A stretch of 64,000 nucleotides of DNA from Gallaecimonas xiamenensis 3-C-1 (GTDB taxonomy: Bacteria; Pseudomonadota; Gammaproteobacteria; Enterobacterales; Gallaecimonadaceae). Location: contig NZ_AMRI01000026.1 of NCBI RefSeq assembly GCF_000299915.1, positions 1 through 64,000 on the forward strand, read 5' to 3'. The position numbers and the translations under genes are program-made. Below, piece after piece: positions 54,355 through 63,818 of the stretch (within the stretch, counting starts at the first letter, position 1; every line of letters begins with the position of its first letter). The notes under the pieces were generated by a model, which was not told the origin of the DNA, searched no databases, and saw nothing but the letters and a program-made list of their open reading frames with translations.

Positions 54355-54990
54355 TTAGATGTCGGTTTTGTCTTTGAATTCACACAGATCCTCGATGATG
54401 CAGGATCCGCAGCGGGGTTTACGGGCGATACAGGTATAGCGGCCGTGCAAAATCAGCCAGTGGTGCACGTCCACCTTGAATTCCTTGGGCACCACCTTCT
54501 CCAGGCGGTCTTCCACCGCCCGCACGTCCTTGCCCGGGGCAAACTTGGTGCGGTTGGAGACCCTAAAGATATGGGTGTCCACGGCGATGGTGGGCCAGCC
54601 AAAGGCGGTATTGAGCACCACGTTGGCGGTTTTGCGGCCCACTCCGGGCAGGGCTTCGAGGGCCTCGCGGCTCTCTGGTACCTCGCCGCCGTGCTGGTCC
54701 AGGAGGATGCGGCACATCTTGTGGACGTTCTCGGCCTTGGCGTTAAAGAGGCCAATGGTCTTGATGTAGTCCTTGAGGCCGTCCACCCCCAGATCCCAGA
54801 TGGCCTGGGGGGTATTGGCCACCGGAAACAGCTTGGCGGTGGCTTTGTTGACCCCCACGTCGGTGGCCTGGGCCGACAGGGTCACCGCCACCAGCAGTTC
54901 AAAGGGGCTGGTAAAGTGCAGCTCCGTGGTGGGGTGGGGGTTCTCGTCCCTGAGCCGGGTCAGTATCTCGATACGTTTTTGCTGGTTCAT
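54355..54990 (-). CDS. nth: endonuclease III
   Basis: 211 residues (E. coli 211). Helix-hairpin-helix LPGVGRKTANVV with catalytic K120, D138, and the [4Fe-4S] cysteines C187, C194, C197 and C203 match E. coli numbering. DNA glycosylase/AP lyase for oxidised pyrimidines. Start overlaps the rsxE stop (TGATG), continuing the rsx operon as in E. coli. Confidence 0.98.
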   Translation of the reverse strand: MNQQKRIEILTRLRDENPHPTTELHFTSPFELLVAVTLSAQATDVGVNKATAKLFPVANTPQAIWDLGVDGLKDYIKTIGLFNAKAENVHKMCRILLDQHGGEVPESREALEALPGVGRKTANVVLNTAFGWPTIAVDTHIFRVSNRTKFAPGKDVRAVEDRLEKVVPKEFKVDVHHWLILHGRYTCIARKPRCGSCIIEDLCEFKDKTDI

Positions 54991-55685
54991 CAGTCCGTCG
55001 TGGTTACCCGGACCCGCTGCGCCTTGGCAACGGGGCTGGCAACCTTCTTCTTGTCGCGTTGCTGGTCTATGACTTTTTTCAGGGCGATAAGAAAGCCCAT
55101 GCCGATAAAGGCGCCTGGCGGCAGCAGGGCCACCAGGAACTTGGCGTCCAGGTGCATCACCTCCACCCTAAGGCCTTGGGCCCAGTCCCCCAGCAGCAGC
55201 TCGGCGCCGTCAAAGAGGGTGCCTTGGCCGATCAGTTCCCGCAAGGCGCCCAGCACCACCAACACGGCGGTAAAGCCCAGGCCCATCATCAGGCCGTCAA
55301 AGGCGGCCAGGCCGACGCTGTTCTTGGAAGCAAAGGCCTCGGCCCGGCCCATGATCACGCAGTTGGTGACGATAAGGGGAATAAAGATGCCCAGGGACTG
55401 GTAGAGGCCGTAGGCGAAGGCGGTCATCACCAGTTCTACGGCGGTGACGAAGGCGGCGATGATCATCACGAACACCGCCATGCGGATCTCCTTGGGCACC
55501 AGGCGGCGCACCAGGGACACTGTGGCGTTGGACGCCACCAGCACCAGCAGGGTGGCCAGGCCCAGGCCAAGGGCGTTGGTAAGGGTGTTGGTGACCGCCA
55601 GCAGCGGGCACAGGCCCAGCAGCTGCACCAGGCCGGGGTTGTTACCCCAAAGCCCCAGGCGGGCGATGTCTTTCATCTGGCTCAT
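54990..55685 (-). CDS. rsxE: RNF/RSX electron transport complex subunit E
   Basis: 231 residues from the ATG at 55685 (E. coli 231). Six membrane segments; [19 protein letters not shown] and [16 protein letters not shown] are diagnostic. Inner-membrane partner of RsxA, with an inverted topology. It overlaps rsxG by 4 nt. Confidence 0.97.
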   Translation of the reverse strand: MSQMKDIARLGLWGNNPGLVQLLGLCPLLAVTNTLTNALGLGLATLLVLVASNATVSLVRRLVPKEIRMAVFVMIIAAFVTAVELVMTAFAYGLYQSLGIFIPLIVTNCVIMGRAEAFASKNSVGLAAFDGLMMGLGFTAVLVVLGALRELIGQGTLFDGAELLLGDWAQGLRVEVMHLDAKFLVALLPPGAFIGMGFLIALKKVIDQQRDKKKVASPVAKAQRVRVTTTD

Positions 55686-56323
55686 TGGGCCCCTCCACAC
55701 TGGCTGGGCGCGGCAAAGAGGGCTTCTTTGTTGCGCTGGAAGTATTGCACCGTGTTGCCCACCGCCTTGACCACGGCCCTGGGGGTGATGGTGGCACCGG
55801 TGAACTGGTCGAACTGGCCGCCGTCCTTTTTCACCGCCCAGCCGGCGTCTTTCTCACCGCCGGGGCGCTTGCCGTTAAAGCTGTCCAGCCAACTGGACTT
55901 GCGCCGCTCTATCTTGTCACCCAGGCCGGGGGTTTCCTTGTGTTCAAGGACTTCGACCCCCAGCACTGTGCCCTCGGGGTAGGCCAGGCCGACGATCAGG
56001 TGGATGGCGCCGCTGTAGCCGTCCGGGGCCACGGTTTCGATGCCCACCGCCACCGGCTGGCCGGCCAGGCGGGCCCGGAAGGCGGGCTGGCGGTCGCTGC
56101 TGCCCAGGTATTGCTGGGAGCTGACCAGGGTGCAGTCACTGTACAAGTCGTTGTCGTGGCTGGCCTTGGGGATCATGGCGTTGAGGATGCCCAGGCGCTG
56201 GGCTTCCTTTTGCTGGGCGATGCGATCCTGGGTCAGGGCATGGGTACCGGCCAACAGGGCGGTACAGGCCAGGGCAAACAGCCCCAGGATCAGGCCGTTT
56301 TTACGGGCAGCGAGCAACATCAT
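55682..56323 (-). CDS. rsxG: RNF/RSX complex flavoprotein subunit G
   Basis: 213 residues. One N-terminal membrane anchor and a periplasmic FMN-binding domain; the covalent FMN attachment threonine is T178 in FTGATIT. Transfers electrons within the complex. Overlaps rsxD by 4 nt. Confidence 0.97.
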   Translation of the reverse strand: MMLLAARKNGLILGLFALACTALLAGTHALTQDRIAQQKEAQRLGILNAMIPKASHDNDLYSDCTLVSSQQYLGSSDRQPAFRARLAGQPVAVGIETVAPDGYSGAIHLIVGLAYPEGTVLGVEVLEHKETPGLGDKIERRKSSWLDSFNGKRPGGEKDAGWAVKKDGGQFDQFTGATITPRAVVKAVGNTVQYFQRNKEALFAAPSQCGGAQ

Positions 56324-57369
56324 GGCTTGGAGCCCTCCCCAAAGCTGTTGGGCCTGGTGTAGTTGTCCAGCAGCGGCGCCGTCATGTTGGCCAGCAGCAC
56401 CGCAAAGGCGATGGCGTCAGGATAGCCTCCGAACACCCGGATAAGGTAGGTCAGCACGCCAATGAGCAGGCCGAAGATCAGCCGGCCCTTGGGGGAGGTG
56501 GCGGCGGTGACCGGATCGGTGGCGATAAAGAAGGCCCCGAACATGGCGGCGCCGCTAAAGAGGTGGAAAAGCGGCGAGCCGTTGCCGTCCGGGTGCAGGA
56601 TAAAGCCCAACAAGGACGCCAGCAGCAGGCCCCCCAGCACGCCCCCGGGAATTTGCCAGTCGATAATGCCGCGCCACAGCAGGAACAGCCCTCCCAGCAA
56701 AAAGCCCAGGTTGACCCAGTTCCAGCCCTTGCCGCCGATGTCGGCAAAAAGGGCCTTGGTCATGGACTCCGAAGCGGTCAGGCCTTGCTTGAGGTCGGTT
56801 TTCAGGGTATCGAGGGGGGTAGCCTGGGTTACCCCGTCCACCCCCTGGCTGAGCTGGTGGGCGGCAAAACCGTCTGTGGTGTAGCCGCTGAAGGTGAGGC
56901 TCAGGCTGTCTTGGAAGCTGGGGCTGTGGCTGGCCAGGCCCTTGGCGGGCAGCCAGTTGGTCATCTGCACCGGGAAGGAAATCAGCAGCAGCACGTAGGC
57001 GGCCATGGCCGGGTTGAACAGGTTCTGGCCTATGCCGCCATAGAGCTGTTTGGCCACCAGTATGGCGAACACCGAACCTATCACCAGCAGCCACCAGGGG
57101 GCCGTGGGAGGCAGGGCCAGGGCCAGCAGTATGGCGGTCAGCAGCGCCGAGCTGTCGGCCAGCTGCCACAGGCTCTTGCCCCTTAGCAGCAGCACCAGGG
57201 CCTCGGTGACAAGGGCGGTCAGGCTGCAAAGGGCCAGGTTGATAAGGACGCCATAGCCGAAGAAATAAACCAGGGCCGCAGCGCCGGGCAGGGTGGCATA
57301 GGCCACCAGGCGCATCACCTGGCCCGTGGTGCGGCGCTTGTGGGTATGGGGAGAGCTGGCGATCAACAT
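56320..57369 (-). CDS. rsxD: RNF/RSX complex flavoprotein subunit D
   Basis: 349 residues (E. coli 352). About nine membrane segments and a covalent FMN site near T184 in TQATPLDT. ADSSALLTAILLALALPP and GGIGQNLFNPAM are family hallmarks. Overlaps rsxC by 1 nt and rsxG by 4 nt. Confidence 0.97.
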   Translation of the reverse strand: MLIASSPHTHKRRTTGQVMRLVAYATLPGAAALVYFFGYGVLINLALCSLTALVTEALVLLLRGKSLWQLADSSALLTAILLALALPPTAPWWLLVIGSVFAILVAKQLYGGIGQNLFNPAMAAYVLLLISFPVQMTNWLPAKGLASHSPSFQDSLSLTFSGYTTDGFAAHQLSQGVDGVTQATPLDTLKTDLKQGLTASESMTKALFADIGGKGWNWVNLGFLLGGLFLLWRGIIDWQIPGGVLGGLLLASLLGFILHPDGNGSPLFHLFSGAAMFGAFFIATDPVTAATSPKGRLIFGLLIGVLTYLIRVFGGYPDAIAFAVLLANMTAPLLDNYTRPNSFGEGSKP

Positions 57370-59795
57370 CAGTCCTGACCTTCTTGAGCTTGTTTCTTGG
57401 CCTTGGCGCGGGCAACAGCGGCCGCTACGGCGGCCTTTTTACGGGCGGCGGCGTCGTCTTCGGGGGGTTCGGCCTGGGGCTGGGGGCTGGCCTCTTCGCC
57501 AGCGGCTTCGGCTTTTTTGTCCTTGGCGCGGGCCACGGCGGCGGCTACGGCGGCTTTTTTACGGGCGGCAGCGTCGTCTTCGGCGGATTCGGCCTGGGGC
57601 TGGGGGCTGGCCTCTTCGCCAGCGGCTTCGGCTTTTTTGGCCTTGGCGCGGGCCACAGCGGCGGCTACGGCCGCTTTTTTACGGGCGGCAGCGTCGTCTT
57701 CGGCGGTTTCAGCCTGGGGCTGGGCACTGGCCTCTTCGCCGGTGGCGTCGGCCTTTTTGGCCTTGGCGCGGGCCACAGCGGCAGCTACGGCCGCTTTTTT
57801 ACGGGCGGCAGCGTCGTCTTCGCCGGCCTCAGCCTGGGGCTGGGCACTGGCCTCGGCGCCGGTGGCTTCGGCCTTTTTGGCCTTGGCGCGGGCCACGGCG
57901 GCGGCTACGGCCGCTTTTTTCGGATCGGCGGCCTGTTCGCTGTCGGCTGCGGCGACGCCAGCGGCTTCGGCCTTTTTGGCTTTGGCCCGGGCGATGGCGG
58001 CGGCCACGGCCGAGGCTTTGTCAGCCTGGGCCGGAGAAGGCGTTGGGGTGTCCGGCTGATCTTCCTTCTGGGCCTCTAGCTGGGCCTCCTGCCGGGGTTC
58101 CAGCTGGGCCTCCTGCTGGGCCTTTTTCTCCCTGGCTTGGCGCTTGCGCTCTTCGCGCAGCTTGGCCATTTCGCTGTTGTCCGGAACCCGCTCCCCTTTA
58201 TCCAGGTGCGCCCCTTGCTCGGCGGCTTCCTGGGCCTTGGCGACGGCAGCGTCCTTCTGGGCCTTGACCCTGGCCAGGGCAGCGGCCACGGCGTCATTGT
58301 CCTTGGGCTGGTCGCTGCTGCGGGCGGCCATGGCGGCCTTGCGCCGCTCAGTGGCTTCCTGGTGGCGGGCTTCCCGTTCGGCCTTGTCCCGCTCCAGACG
58401 GTCTTTGCGGGCCTCGAAGCGCTCCCGGGCCTTGTCGGATTTGCGTTTTTCCTCGGCGGCGGCCCGGCTTTCGGCCTTGGCCACCCGGTAGTACTGCACC
58501 AGGGGGATCTGGGAAGGGCAGACAAAGGCGCAGGCGCCGCACTCGATACAGGCGGACAGCTTGTACTCGTCGAGCTTTTCCTGGTCCTTGGCCTTGGCAT
58601 ACCAGTAGAGCTGCTGGGGCAACAGATCGGCAGGGCAGACGTTGGCGCATTCACCGCAGCGGATGCAGTTCATCTCCCGCCCCGGCAGGGGCAGCTCTTT
58701 CTTGTTGGGCAGCAGCAGGCAGTTCACCGTCTTGGTGACGGGAGCGGCGGTGTCGTTGAGGGTAAAGCCCATCATGGGGCCGCCGACGATAAAGCGCTGG
58801 CGCTTGTCGGCCTCAAACCCGCATTCGGCCAGGGCATGGCTGATGGGGGTGCCGATGGGCAGCCAGTAGTTGCCGGGCTTTTTCACCTGCTGGCCGGTGA
58901 TGGTGACCACCCTTTTAATCAGCGGCTCGCCGTGGACCAGGGCCCGGTAGGCGGCAAAGGCGGTACCGACGTTCTGCACCACCAGCCCCAGGTCTGCGGG
59001 AATGCCGCCGGCGGGCACCTCGGTGCCGGTGAGCAGCTTGATAAGCTGGCGTTCGGCCCCGGACGGGTACTTGGTGGGCACCACCTTCATGGTGACGTCG
59101 TCCAGGCTTTCTATCACCGCTTCGATGGCGGAGATGGCCTCGGGTTTGTTGTCTTCGATGCCGATCACCACCAGCTTGGCGCCGACGATGCGGGCCATCA
59201 GCCGGGCGCCGCCGATAACGCTGTCGGCTTCTTCGCGCAGCAGGCAGTCGTCACTGGTGATGTAGGGCTCGCACTCGGCGGCGTTGATCACCAGGGCGTC
59301 GATAGGGCGGCCGGAGGCCAGCTTGACGGTGGTGGGGAAGCCGGCGCCCCCCATGCCGGCCAGGCCGGCGCTCTTGAGGGCCTTGAGCAGCACTGCCGGG
59401 TCAGCCTCGAAGGGGTCGGCCACCGGGTGCTTGTCGGCCCATTGGTTCTGGCCGTCGGGCTCGATAACCACCGCCATGTCCCAAAGGCCAGAGGGGTGGG
59501 TCAGGGGGCGGTTTTCCACCGCCAGTACTGTGCCCGAGGTGGGAGCATGGACAGGCACCCCCATCACCGACAGGGGCCGGGACAGGGGCTGGCCCTTGAG
59601 TACGGTATCCCCGGCCTTGACCAGCAGCTCACCCAGTTCCCCCAGATGCTGGCGCAGCGGCACCACCAGTTCGGGGGCGGGCTTGAGGCGGCCTATGGGC
59701 CTGTGGTTGGACAGGCTCTTGTGCTCGGGTGGGTGGATACCCCCATGGAAATCAAAAACCTGGTTGGAGGTCAGGCGCTCGAACAGGGTCAACAT
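57369..59795 (-). CDS. rsxC: RNF/RSX complex subunit C with repetitive C-terminal tail
   Basis: 808 residues from the ATG at 59795, longer than E. coli RsxC (740). N-terminal NADH/FMN-binding domain similar to NuoF (GMGGAGFPTTVKL), then two [4Fe-4S] motifs CIRCGECANVCP and CIECGACAFVCP (about 375-430). From about residue 445 the protein is a highly charged Ala/Lys/Glu helix, ending in about five copies of a 40-residue repeat (AARKKAAVAAAVARAKAKK core). The tail varies among species and is probably an extended helix. Overlaps rsxB by 1 nt. Confidence 0.96.
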   Translation of the reverse strand: MLTLFERLTSNQVFDFHGGIHPPEHKSLSNHRPIGRLKPAPELVVPLRQHLGELGELLVKAGDTVLKGQPLSRPLSVMGVPVHAPTSGTVLAVENRPLTHPSGLWDMAVVIEPDGQNQWADKHPVADPFEADPAVLLKALKSAGLAGMGGAGFPTTVKLASGRPIDALVINAAECEPYITSDDCLLREEADSVIGGARLMARIVGAKLVVIGIEDNKPEAISAIEAVIESLDDVTMKVVPTKYPSGAERQLIKLLTGTEVPAGGIPADLGLVVQNVGTAFAAYRALVHGEPLIKRVVTITGQQVKKPGNYWLPIGTPISHALAECGFEADKRQRFIVGGPMMGFTLNDTAAPVTKTVNCLLLPNKKELPLPGREMNCIRCGECANVCPADLLPQQLYWYAKAKDQEKLDEYKLSACIECGACAFVCPSQIPLVQYYRVAKAESRAAAEEKRKSDKARERFEARKDRLERDKAEREARHQEATERRKAAMAARSSDQPKDNDAVAAALARVKAQKDAAVAKAQEAAEQGAHLDKGERVPDNSEMAKLREERKRQAREKKAQQEAQLEPRQEAQLEAQKEDQPDTPTPSPAQADKASAVAAAIARAKAKKAEAAGVAAADSEQAADPKKAAVAAAVARAKAKKAEATGAEASAQPQAEAGEDDAAARKKAAVAAAVARAKAKKADATGEEASAQPQAETAEDDAAARKKAAVAAAVARAKAKKAEAAGEEASPQPQAESAEDDAAARKKAAVAAAVARAKDKKAEAAGEEASPQPQAEPPEDDAAARKKAAVAAAVARAKAKKQAQEGQD
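57400..57955 (-). repeat. 120-bp tandem repeat within rsxC
   Basis: About four and a half copies of a 120-bp unit, in register (the sequence GCCTTGGCGCGGG recurs near 57398, 57518, 57638, 57758 and 57878). Copies differ by scattered substitutions and preserve frame, giving 40-residue repeats. The final copy is cut short and replaced by a diverged one. Confidence 0.93.
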
Positions 59796-60364
59796 CAGGC
59801 CTTTTCCTCCGCCGCCAACTGCTTGACCGGAATGGCATTGAGCTGCCATTTCCAGTTCTGGACCGTGGTTTGTACCGGGCGCATCTCGATGCAGTCCACC
59901 GGGCAGGGTTCGACGCACAGGTCACAACCGGTGCATTCGGCCTGGATCACGGTGTGCATGTGCTTGGCGCTGCCGAGGATGGCGTCCACCGGGCAGGCCT
60001 GGATGCACTTGGTGCAGCCGATACACTCGTCTTCGCGGATAAAGGCGACTTTCTTGACGTCCTCGGCGCCGTGGGCGGCGTCCAGGGGCTTGGCTTCTAC
60101 CCCCAACAGGTCGGCCAGCTTGTCGATAGTGGCCTGGCCGCCGGGGGGGCACTTGTTGATGTCGTCACCGCCGGCAATGGCTTCGGCGTAGGGGCGGCAA
60201 CCGGGGTAGCCACATTGGCCACACTGGGTCTGGGGCAGGATATTGTCTATCTGGTCGACCACGGGGTCGGCCTCGACCTTGAACTTGACCGAGGCCAGGC
60301 CCAGCACAACCCCGAAAACCAGGGCCAGGGCGGCAAGGGCAAGGATGGCGTAAAGGATCGTCAT
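59795..60364 (-). CDS. rsxB: RNF/RSX complex ferredoxin subunit B
   Basis: 189 residues (E. coli 192). N-terminal membrane anchor; [16 protein letters not shown] cluster motif plus two ferredoxin motifs [12 protein letters not shown] and [12 protein letters not shown]. Passes electrons between RsxC and the membrane subunits. Starts 2 nt after rsxA. Confidence 0.98.
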   Translation of the reverse strand: MTILYAILALAALALVFGVVLGLASVKFKVEADPVVDQIDNILPQTQCGQCGYPGCRPYAEAIAGGDDINKCPPGGQATIDKLADLLGVEAKPLDAAHGAEDVKKVAFIREDECIGCTKCIQACPVDAILGSAKHMHTVIQAECTGCDLCVEPCPVDCIEMRPVQTTVQNWKWQLNAIPVKQLAAEEKA

Positions 60365-60366
60365 AG

Positions 60367-60948
60367 TTACAGCTTAACGAGGCCGGTAAAGCCCATAAAG
60401 GCCAGGGACATGAGCCCGGCGGTGATCATGGCGATGGCCGGGCCCTTGAAGGGCATGGGCACATCGGCGGCGGCCAGGCGTTCACGCATGGCGGCAAAGA
60501 GGATAAGCACCAGGGAAAACCCCACGGCGGCGCCGAAGCCGTAAATCAGCGACTGCATCAGGCTGTGGTTTTCGTTGATGTTCAAAAGCGCCACACCCAG
60601 CACGGCGCAGTTGGTGGTGATAAGGGGCAGGAAAATCCCCAGCACCCGGTACAGCAGGGGGCTGGTTTTTTGCACCACCATCTCGGTGAACTGCACCACC
60701 ACCGCTATCACCAGGATAAAGGACAGGGTGCGCAGGTAGCCTATGCCCAGAGGTTCGAGCAGGTAAGTGTTCACCAGGTAGCTGCACAAGGAGGCCAGGG
60801 TCAGTACGAAAGTGGTGGCCAGGGACATGCCGATGGCGCTTTCCAGCTTGTTTGACACCCCCATGAAGGGGCAGAGTCCGAGAAATTTTACCAGCACGAA
60901 GTTATTGACCAGCACCGTGCCTATCAATAACAGCAGATAATCGCCCAT
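60367..60948 (-). CDS. rsxA: RNF/RSX complex subunit A
   Basis: 193 residues (E. coli 193). Six membrane segments; [20 protein letters not shown] and [13 protein letters not shown] are diagnostic. First gene of rsxABCDGE-nth(-gloA). The complex moves electrons between NADH/ferredoxin and is coupled to Na+ in many bacteria; in E. coli it also keeps SoxR reduced. Confidence 0.98.
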   Translation of the reverse strand: MGDYLLLLIGTVLVNNFVLVKFLGLCPFMGVSNKLESAIGMSLATTFVLTLASLCSYLVNTYLLEPLGIGYLRTLSFILVIAVVVQFTEMVVQKTSPLLYRVLGIFLPLITTNCAVLGVALLNINENHSLMQSLIYGFGAAVGFSLVLILFAAMRERLAAADVPMPFKGPAIAMITAGLMSLAFMGFTGLVKL

Positions 60949-61040
60949 GGGTGGCTAGGTCCCCTTCGGCCAAAGTAGAATCAACGGGTTATTATCGTGG
61001 TTTGTGGTCCCCTAAACAACAGTGGACCAGTGGGGTTTTT

Positions 61041-61919
61041 ATGCCGGTTGTCGCCCTGGTGGTGGCCATGGCCCTGTGGGCCAGCACCTTTGTGGTGCTC
61101 AAAGTGCTGTTCGAAGAGGTCTCCCCCTTGTGGGTGATCTGCGCCCGCATGTGGGTGGCCGCCCTGGCCTTGGCCCTTGGCTACCGCTTCTGGGGTAAGG
61201 CTAGGTATCAAAAAGGCGACTGGCGGCTGTTGTTGGCCATGTCCCTGGCCGAGCCCTGCCTGTACTTCGTGTTTGAAGCCAAGGCGTTGCTGTACACCTC
61301 TGCCGGCCAGGCCGGCATGGTCACGGCGGTGCTGCCGGTGCTGACCGTCAGTGGCGCCGTGCTTTTTCTGAAGGAAAAGGCCAGCCCCAGGCTCTGGCTG
61401 GGGCTGGCCCTGGCAGTGCTGGGGGTCTTGTGGCTGAGCGGCGCCGCTGAAAACTCGGCCCAGGCCCCCAATGCCTTGCTTGGCAACGCCTTGGAATTTG
61501 CCGCCATGCTCTGCGCCGCCTTTTACTCCCTGTCTTTAAAACACCTGTCCGGCCGCTACTCGCCCCTGTGGCTGACCGCCATCCAGGCCTTTAGTGGCGC
61601 CTTGTTCTTCCTGCCCTTGGCCCTGGCCACGGCGCCGCTGCCGGCAACGCTCAGCCCGTCGGCCCTGGGGGCCATGCTGTATCTGGGGCTGGGGGTCACC
61701 CTGGGGGCTTACGGGCTTTATAACTTTGCCATGGCCAGGCTGCCGGCGGCGCGGGTGGCGGTGTTTGTGAATCTGATCCCGCTGTTTTCCCTGCTGCTGG
61801 CCATGGGACTGTTGGGAGAGCGGCTGGGGCTGTGGCAGGGGCTGGCCTGTTTGCTGGTGCTGGGGGGCGTGCTGCTGAGCCAGGAGCGGCCCAAGGCCAA
61901 GGCGGCCATTGCCGATTAA
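61041..61919 (+). CDS. EamA/DMT-family transporter
   Basis: 292 residues from the ATG at 61041; an upstream frame exists but MPVVALVVAMALWASTFVVLK is the natural first helix. Ten membrane segments in two EamA repeats (GYRFWGK to LWLSGAA; NALLGNALEFAAMLCAAFYSLSLKH to the end). RhaT/YdcZ-like metabolite exporters; substrate unknown. Divergent from rsxA, ends at a terminator shared with the next gene. Confidence 0.9.
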   Translation: MPVVALVVAMALWASTFVVLKVLFEEVSPLWVICARMWVAALALALGYRFWGKARYQKGDWRLLLAMSLAEPCLYFVFEAKALLYTSAGQAGMVTAVLPVLTVSGAVLFLKEKASPRLWLGLALAVLGVLWLSGAAENSAQAPNALLGNALEFAAMLCAAFYSLSLKHLSGRYSPLWLTAIQAFSGALFFLPLALATAPLPATLSPSALGAMLYLGLGVTLGAYGLYNFAMARLPAARVAVFVNLIPLFSLLLAMGLLGERLGLWQGLACLLVLGGVLLSQERPKAKAAIAD

Positions 61920-61947
61920 AAAAGCCGCCCTTGGGGCGGCCTTTTTT
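61917..61947. terminator. terminator between EamA and GGDEF-EAL genes
   Basis: AAAAAAGCCGCCC-ttg-GGGCGGCCTTTTTT between convergent genes. Confidence 0.9.
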
Positions 61948-63818
61948 CAGGTATTCATGGTCAGGGCCGAGGGGCCGAACAACACCGGCCTTGCCAGGTA
62001 GTAGCCTTGCAGGCCGTCCAGGCGCAGCTCGGTAAGGGTCATGCGTTCCTCGGCGTTTTCGACGTTCTCGGCCAGCACCTTGACCCCCAGGCGGTGGGCG
62101 ATGTCCACCAGGATGCGCAGGTAATACTGGCCGTCGGCGTCCTGGTCTATGGCGCGGGACAGGGCGGCGTCCACCTTCACAAAGTCCGGTTTGAGGGCCT
62201 TGAAGAAACGGATGGCCCCAAGGCCGGTGCCGAAGCGCTCTATGGTGATGCGACAAGCCATCTTATGGATAAGCTCGATAAAGCGTTGGCTGGCGCCGAT
62301 TTGCCGCACCAGGCCCGCTTCGGGCACCTCGAACACCAGGTGGCGGGCCAGCTCCGGGTGGGCAATGAGCCGCCGTTCCAGCCAGACCACGAAGTGGGGG
62401 TCCTGCACGGTCAGGGCGTTGAGGTTGATGGCGTAGAGGGACTGGCCAAGGGGCTTGCCCAGCAGTTCCTTCAGGGTCTTTTCCATCACCAGCTTGTCCA
62501 GCTGTTGGATAAGGCCAAGGCGCTCGGCCATGGCCATCACCGAGGCAGTGGGCAGCAGGCGGCCGTCCTTGTCGTAGCAGCGAGCCAGGATCTCGGTGTA
62601 ATGGACCTGGTTGCGGTTGATGCCCTGCACCGGCTGGGCCATCAGGGTCAGGCCCTGGTCGCTCAGCAGGTACTGCAGGTGTTCACGCCATTGCTGCTGG
62701 CTACGCTGCTCCATTTCCTTGTGCTGACCTTGCCCCGTGTCCAGGTGCCAACCGGGCTGGCCTTGGGCCATGGCCAGGGACAGGGCGTTGTCGGCCTGGG
62801 CCAGGGCGGCTCCCACCTGCCCTTGGCGCACCAACACCGCCCCCAGGTAGGCGGGCATCTGTTCGTGGGACTGGGTGCGCAGGGACATCAGCTCGGCCAT
62901 CAGGTGTTGGGCCAACTGGCTGAGCATGGCCAGCTCGGCCTGGGGCACCATCACCAGAAAGTCGCTGCCGGACAGGCGAAAAGCCCTGATCTGAGACTTG
63001 CCCTTGTGTTGGCGCTTGAGGATCTCGGCCAGGCCCTTGAGGTAGTCGTCGCCGGCGCTGTAGCCGTCGTCATCATTGATGGATTTTAGGGGGGTGGCCC
63101 TTATCAGCACCAGGCCGGTGGGCAGCTGGGCTTCCAGGGCCTTGGTCAGCTGGTCGTTGAAGGCGCGGCGGTTGGGCAGGCCGGTCAAGGGATCGGTCAG
63201 TACCTGCAGGCTAAGGGCCCTGACCAGTTTTTGCTGCTCGCTGGCCTGGCGCAGCAATTTGGCCCTGGCCTCGCCTATGGCGGCCAGGGTGCCGTTGAAT
63301 TCTTCCAGGGTCAGGGTATCGGGCAGTTCTTCGGCTTCTTGCAGGCTGTCCAGGTGGCGATTGAGGGTCAGGCTCTGTTCGGCCAGTTGGCGGCGCAGCC
63401 AGCGGCCCTGCCACAGGGCGATATTGATGCCCACCACCAACAGCACCAGGTAGGCCAGCCATTGCCATTGCAAGCTGGCCTGGAGTGGGGAATTGTCCAG
63501 GGTCAGGGCCAGGCGGTGGCCGTCCTGGTTGAGTTTGAGGCTGGCCGGCGGCAACAGGGAAGATAGCAGGGGGCCCAGCATTGGGCTGGCCTGGTGCGGT
63601 TGGGCCTCGGCAGGCTGGTCGTCCAGTTGCCATTGCTGCCAGTTGCGGGGTACCCGGGGGGTGGGGCTTGCCAGCCAGTTCTTGGCATAGGTCCAGGCTT
63701 CCAGGGCTTCCTGATTGGCCAGGCGGCTACTGTTAAACCAACTGGCCGCGCACAGGGCCAGCCAAACGAGTACAGCGACAGCTATGCCCATCCTTGTCAG
63801 CCGGATGCTGAGTTTCAT
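61947..63818 (-). CDS. degenerate GGDEF-EAL protein, CsrD/LapD type
   Basis: 623 residues from the ATG at 63818 (E. coli CsrD 646). Two membrane segments (about 10-28 and 119-136) enclose a periplasmic domain of some 90 residues; a coiled-coil linker leads to a GGDEF domain (about 205-365) whose active site reads SGSDF, and an EAL domain (about 385-620) with EIL (409-411), ERFGTG and LAENVEN in place of the catalytic EAL, DDFG and AEGVE. Both enzyme sites are therefore dead. CsrD uses such domains to promote CsrB/C decay by RNase E; LapD uses them to sense c-di-GMP. Size and layout favour CsrD. Confidence 0.85.
   Translation of the reverse strand: MKLSIRLTRMGIAVAVLVWLALCAASWFNSSRLANQEALEAWTYAKNWLASPTPRVPRNWQQWQLDDQPAEAQPHQASPMLGPLLSSLLPPASLKLNQDGHRLALTLDNSPLQASLQWQWLAYLVLLVVGINIALWQGRWLRRQLAEQSLTLNRHLDSLQEAEELPDTLTLEEFNGTLAAIGEARAKLLRQASEQQKLVRALSLQVLTDPLTGLPNRRAFNDQLTKALEAQLPTGLVLIRATPLKSINDDDGYSAGDDYLKGLAEILKRQHKGKSQIRAFRLSGSDFLVMVPQAELAMLSQLAQHLMAELMSLRTQSHEQMPAYLGAVLVRQGQVGAALAQADNALSLAMAQGQPGWHLDTGQGQHKEMEQRSQQQWREHLQYLLSDQGLTLMAQPVQGINRNQVHYTEILARCYDKDGRLLPTASVMAMAERLGLIQQLDKLVMEKTLKELLGKPLGQSLYAINLNALTVQDPHFVVWLERRLIAHPELARHLVFEVPEAGLVRQIGASQRFIELIHKMACRITIERFGTGLGAIRFFKALKPDFVKVDAALSRAIDQDADGQYYLRILVDIAHRLGVKVLAENVENAEERMTLTELRLDGLQGYYLARPVLFGPSALTMNT

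Noticed and set aside
57400-57955. CRISPR-like periodic repeats
   Set aside because: The 120-bp period is continuous coding sequence within rsxC with no spacers.
57326-58267. Long plus-strand open frames opposite rsxC repeats (Arg/Trp- or Gly/Phe-rich)
   Set aside because: They are created by the in-register 120-bp repeat of GC-rich Ala/Lys codons; no start context and low-complexity product.
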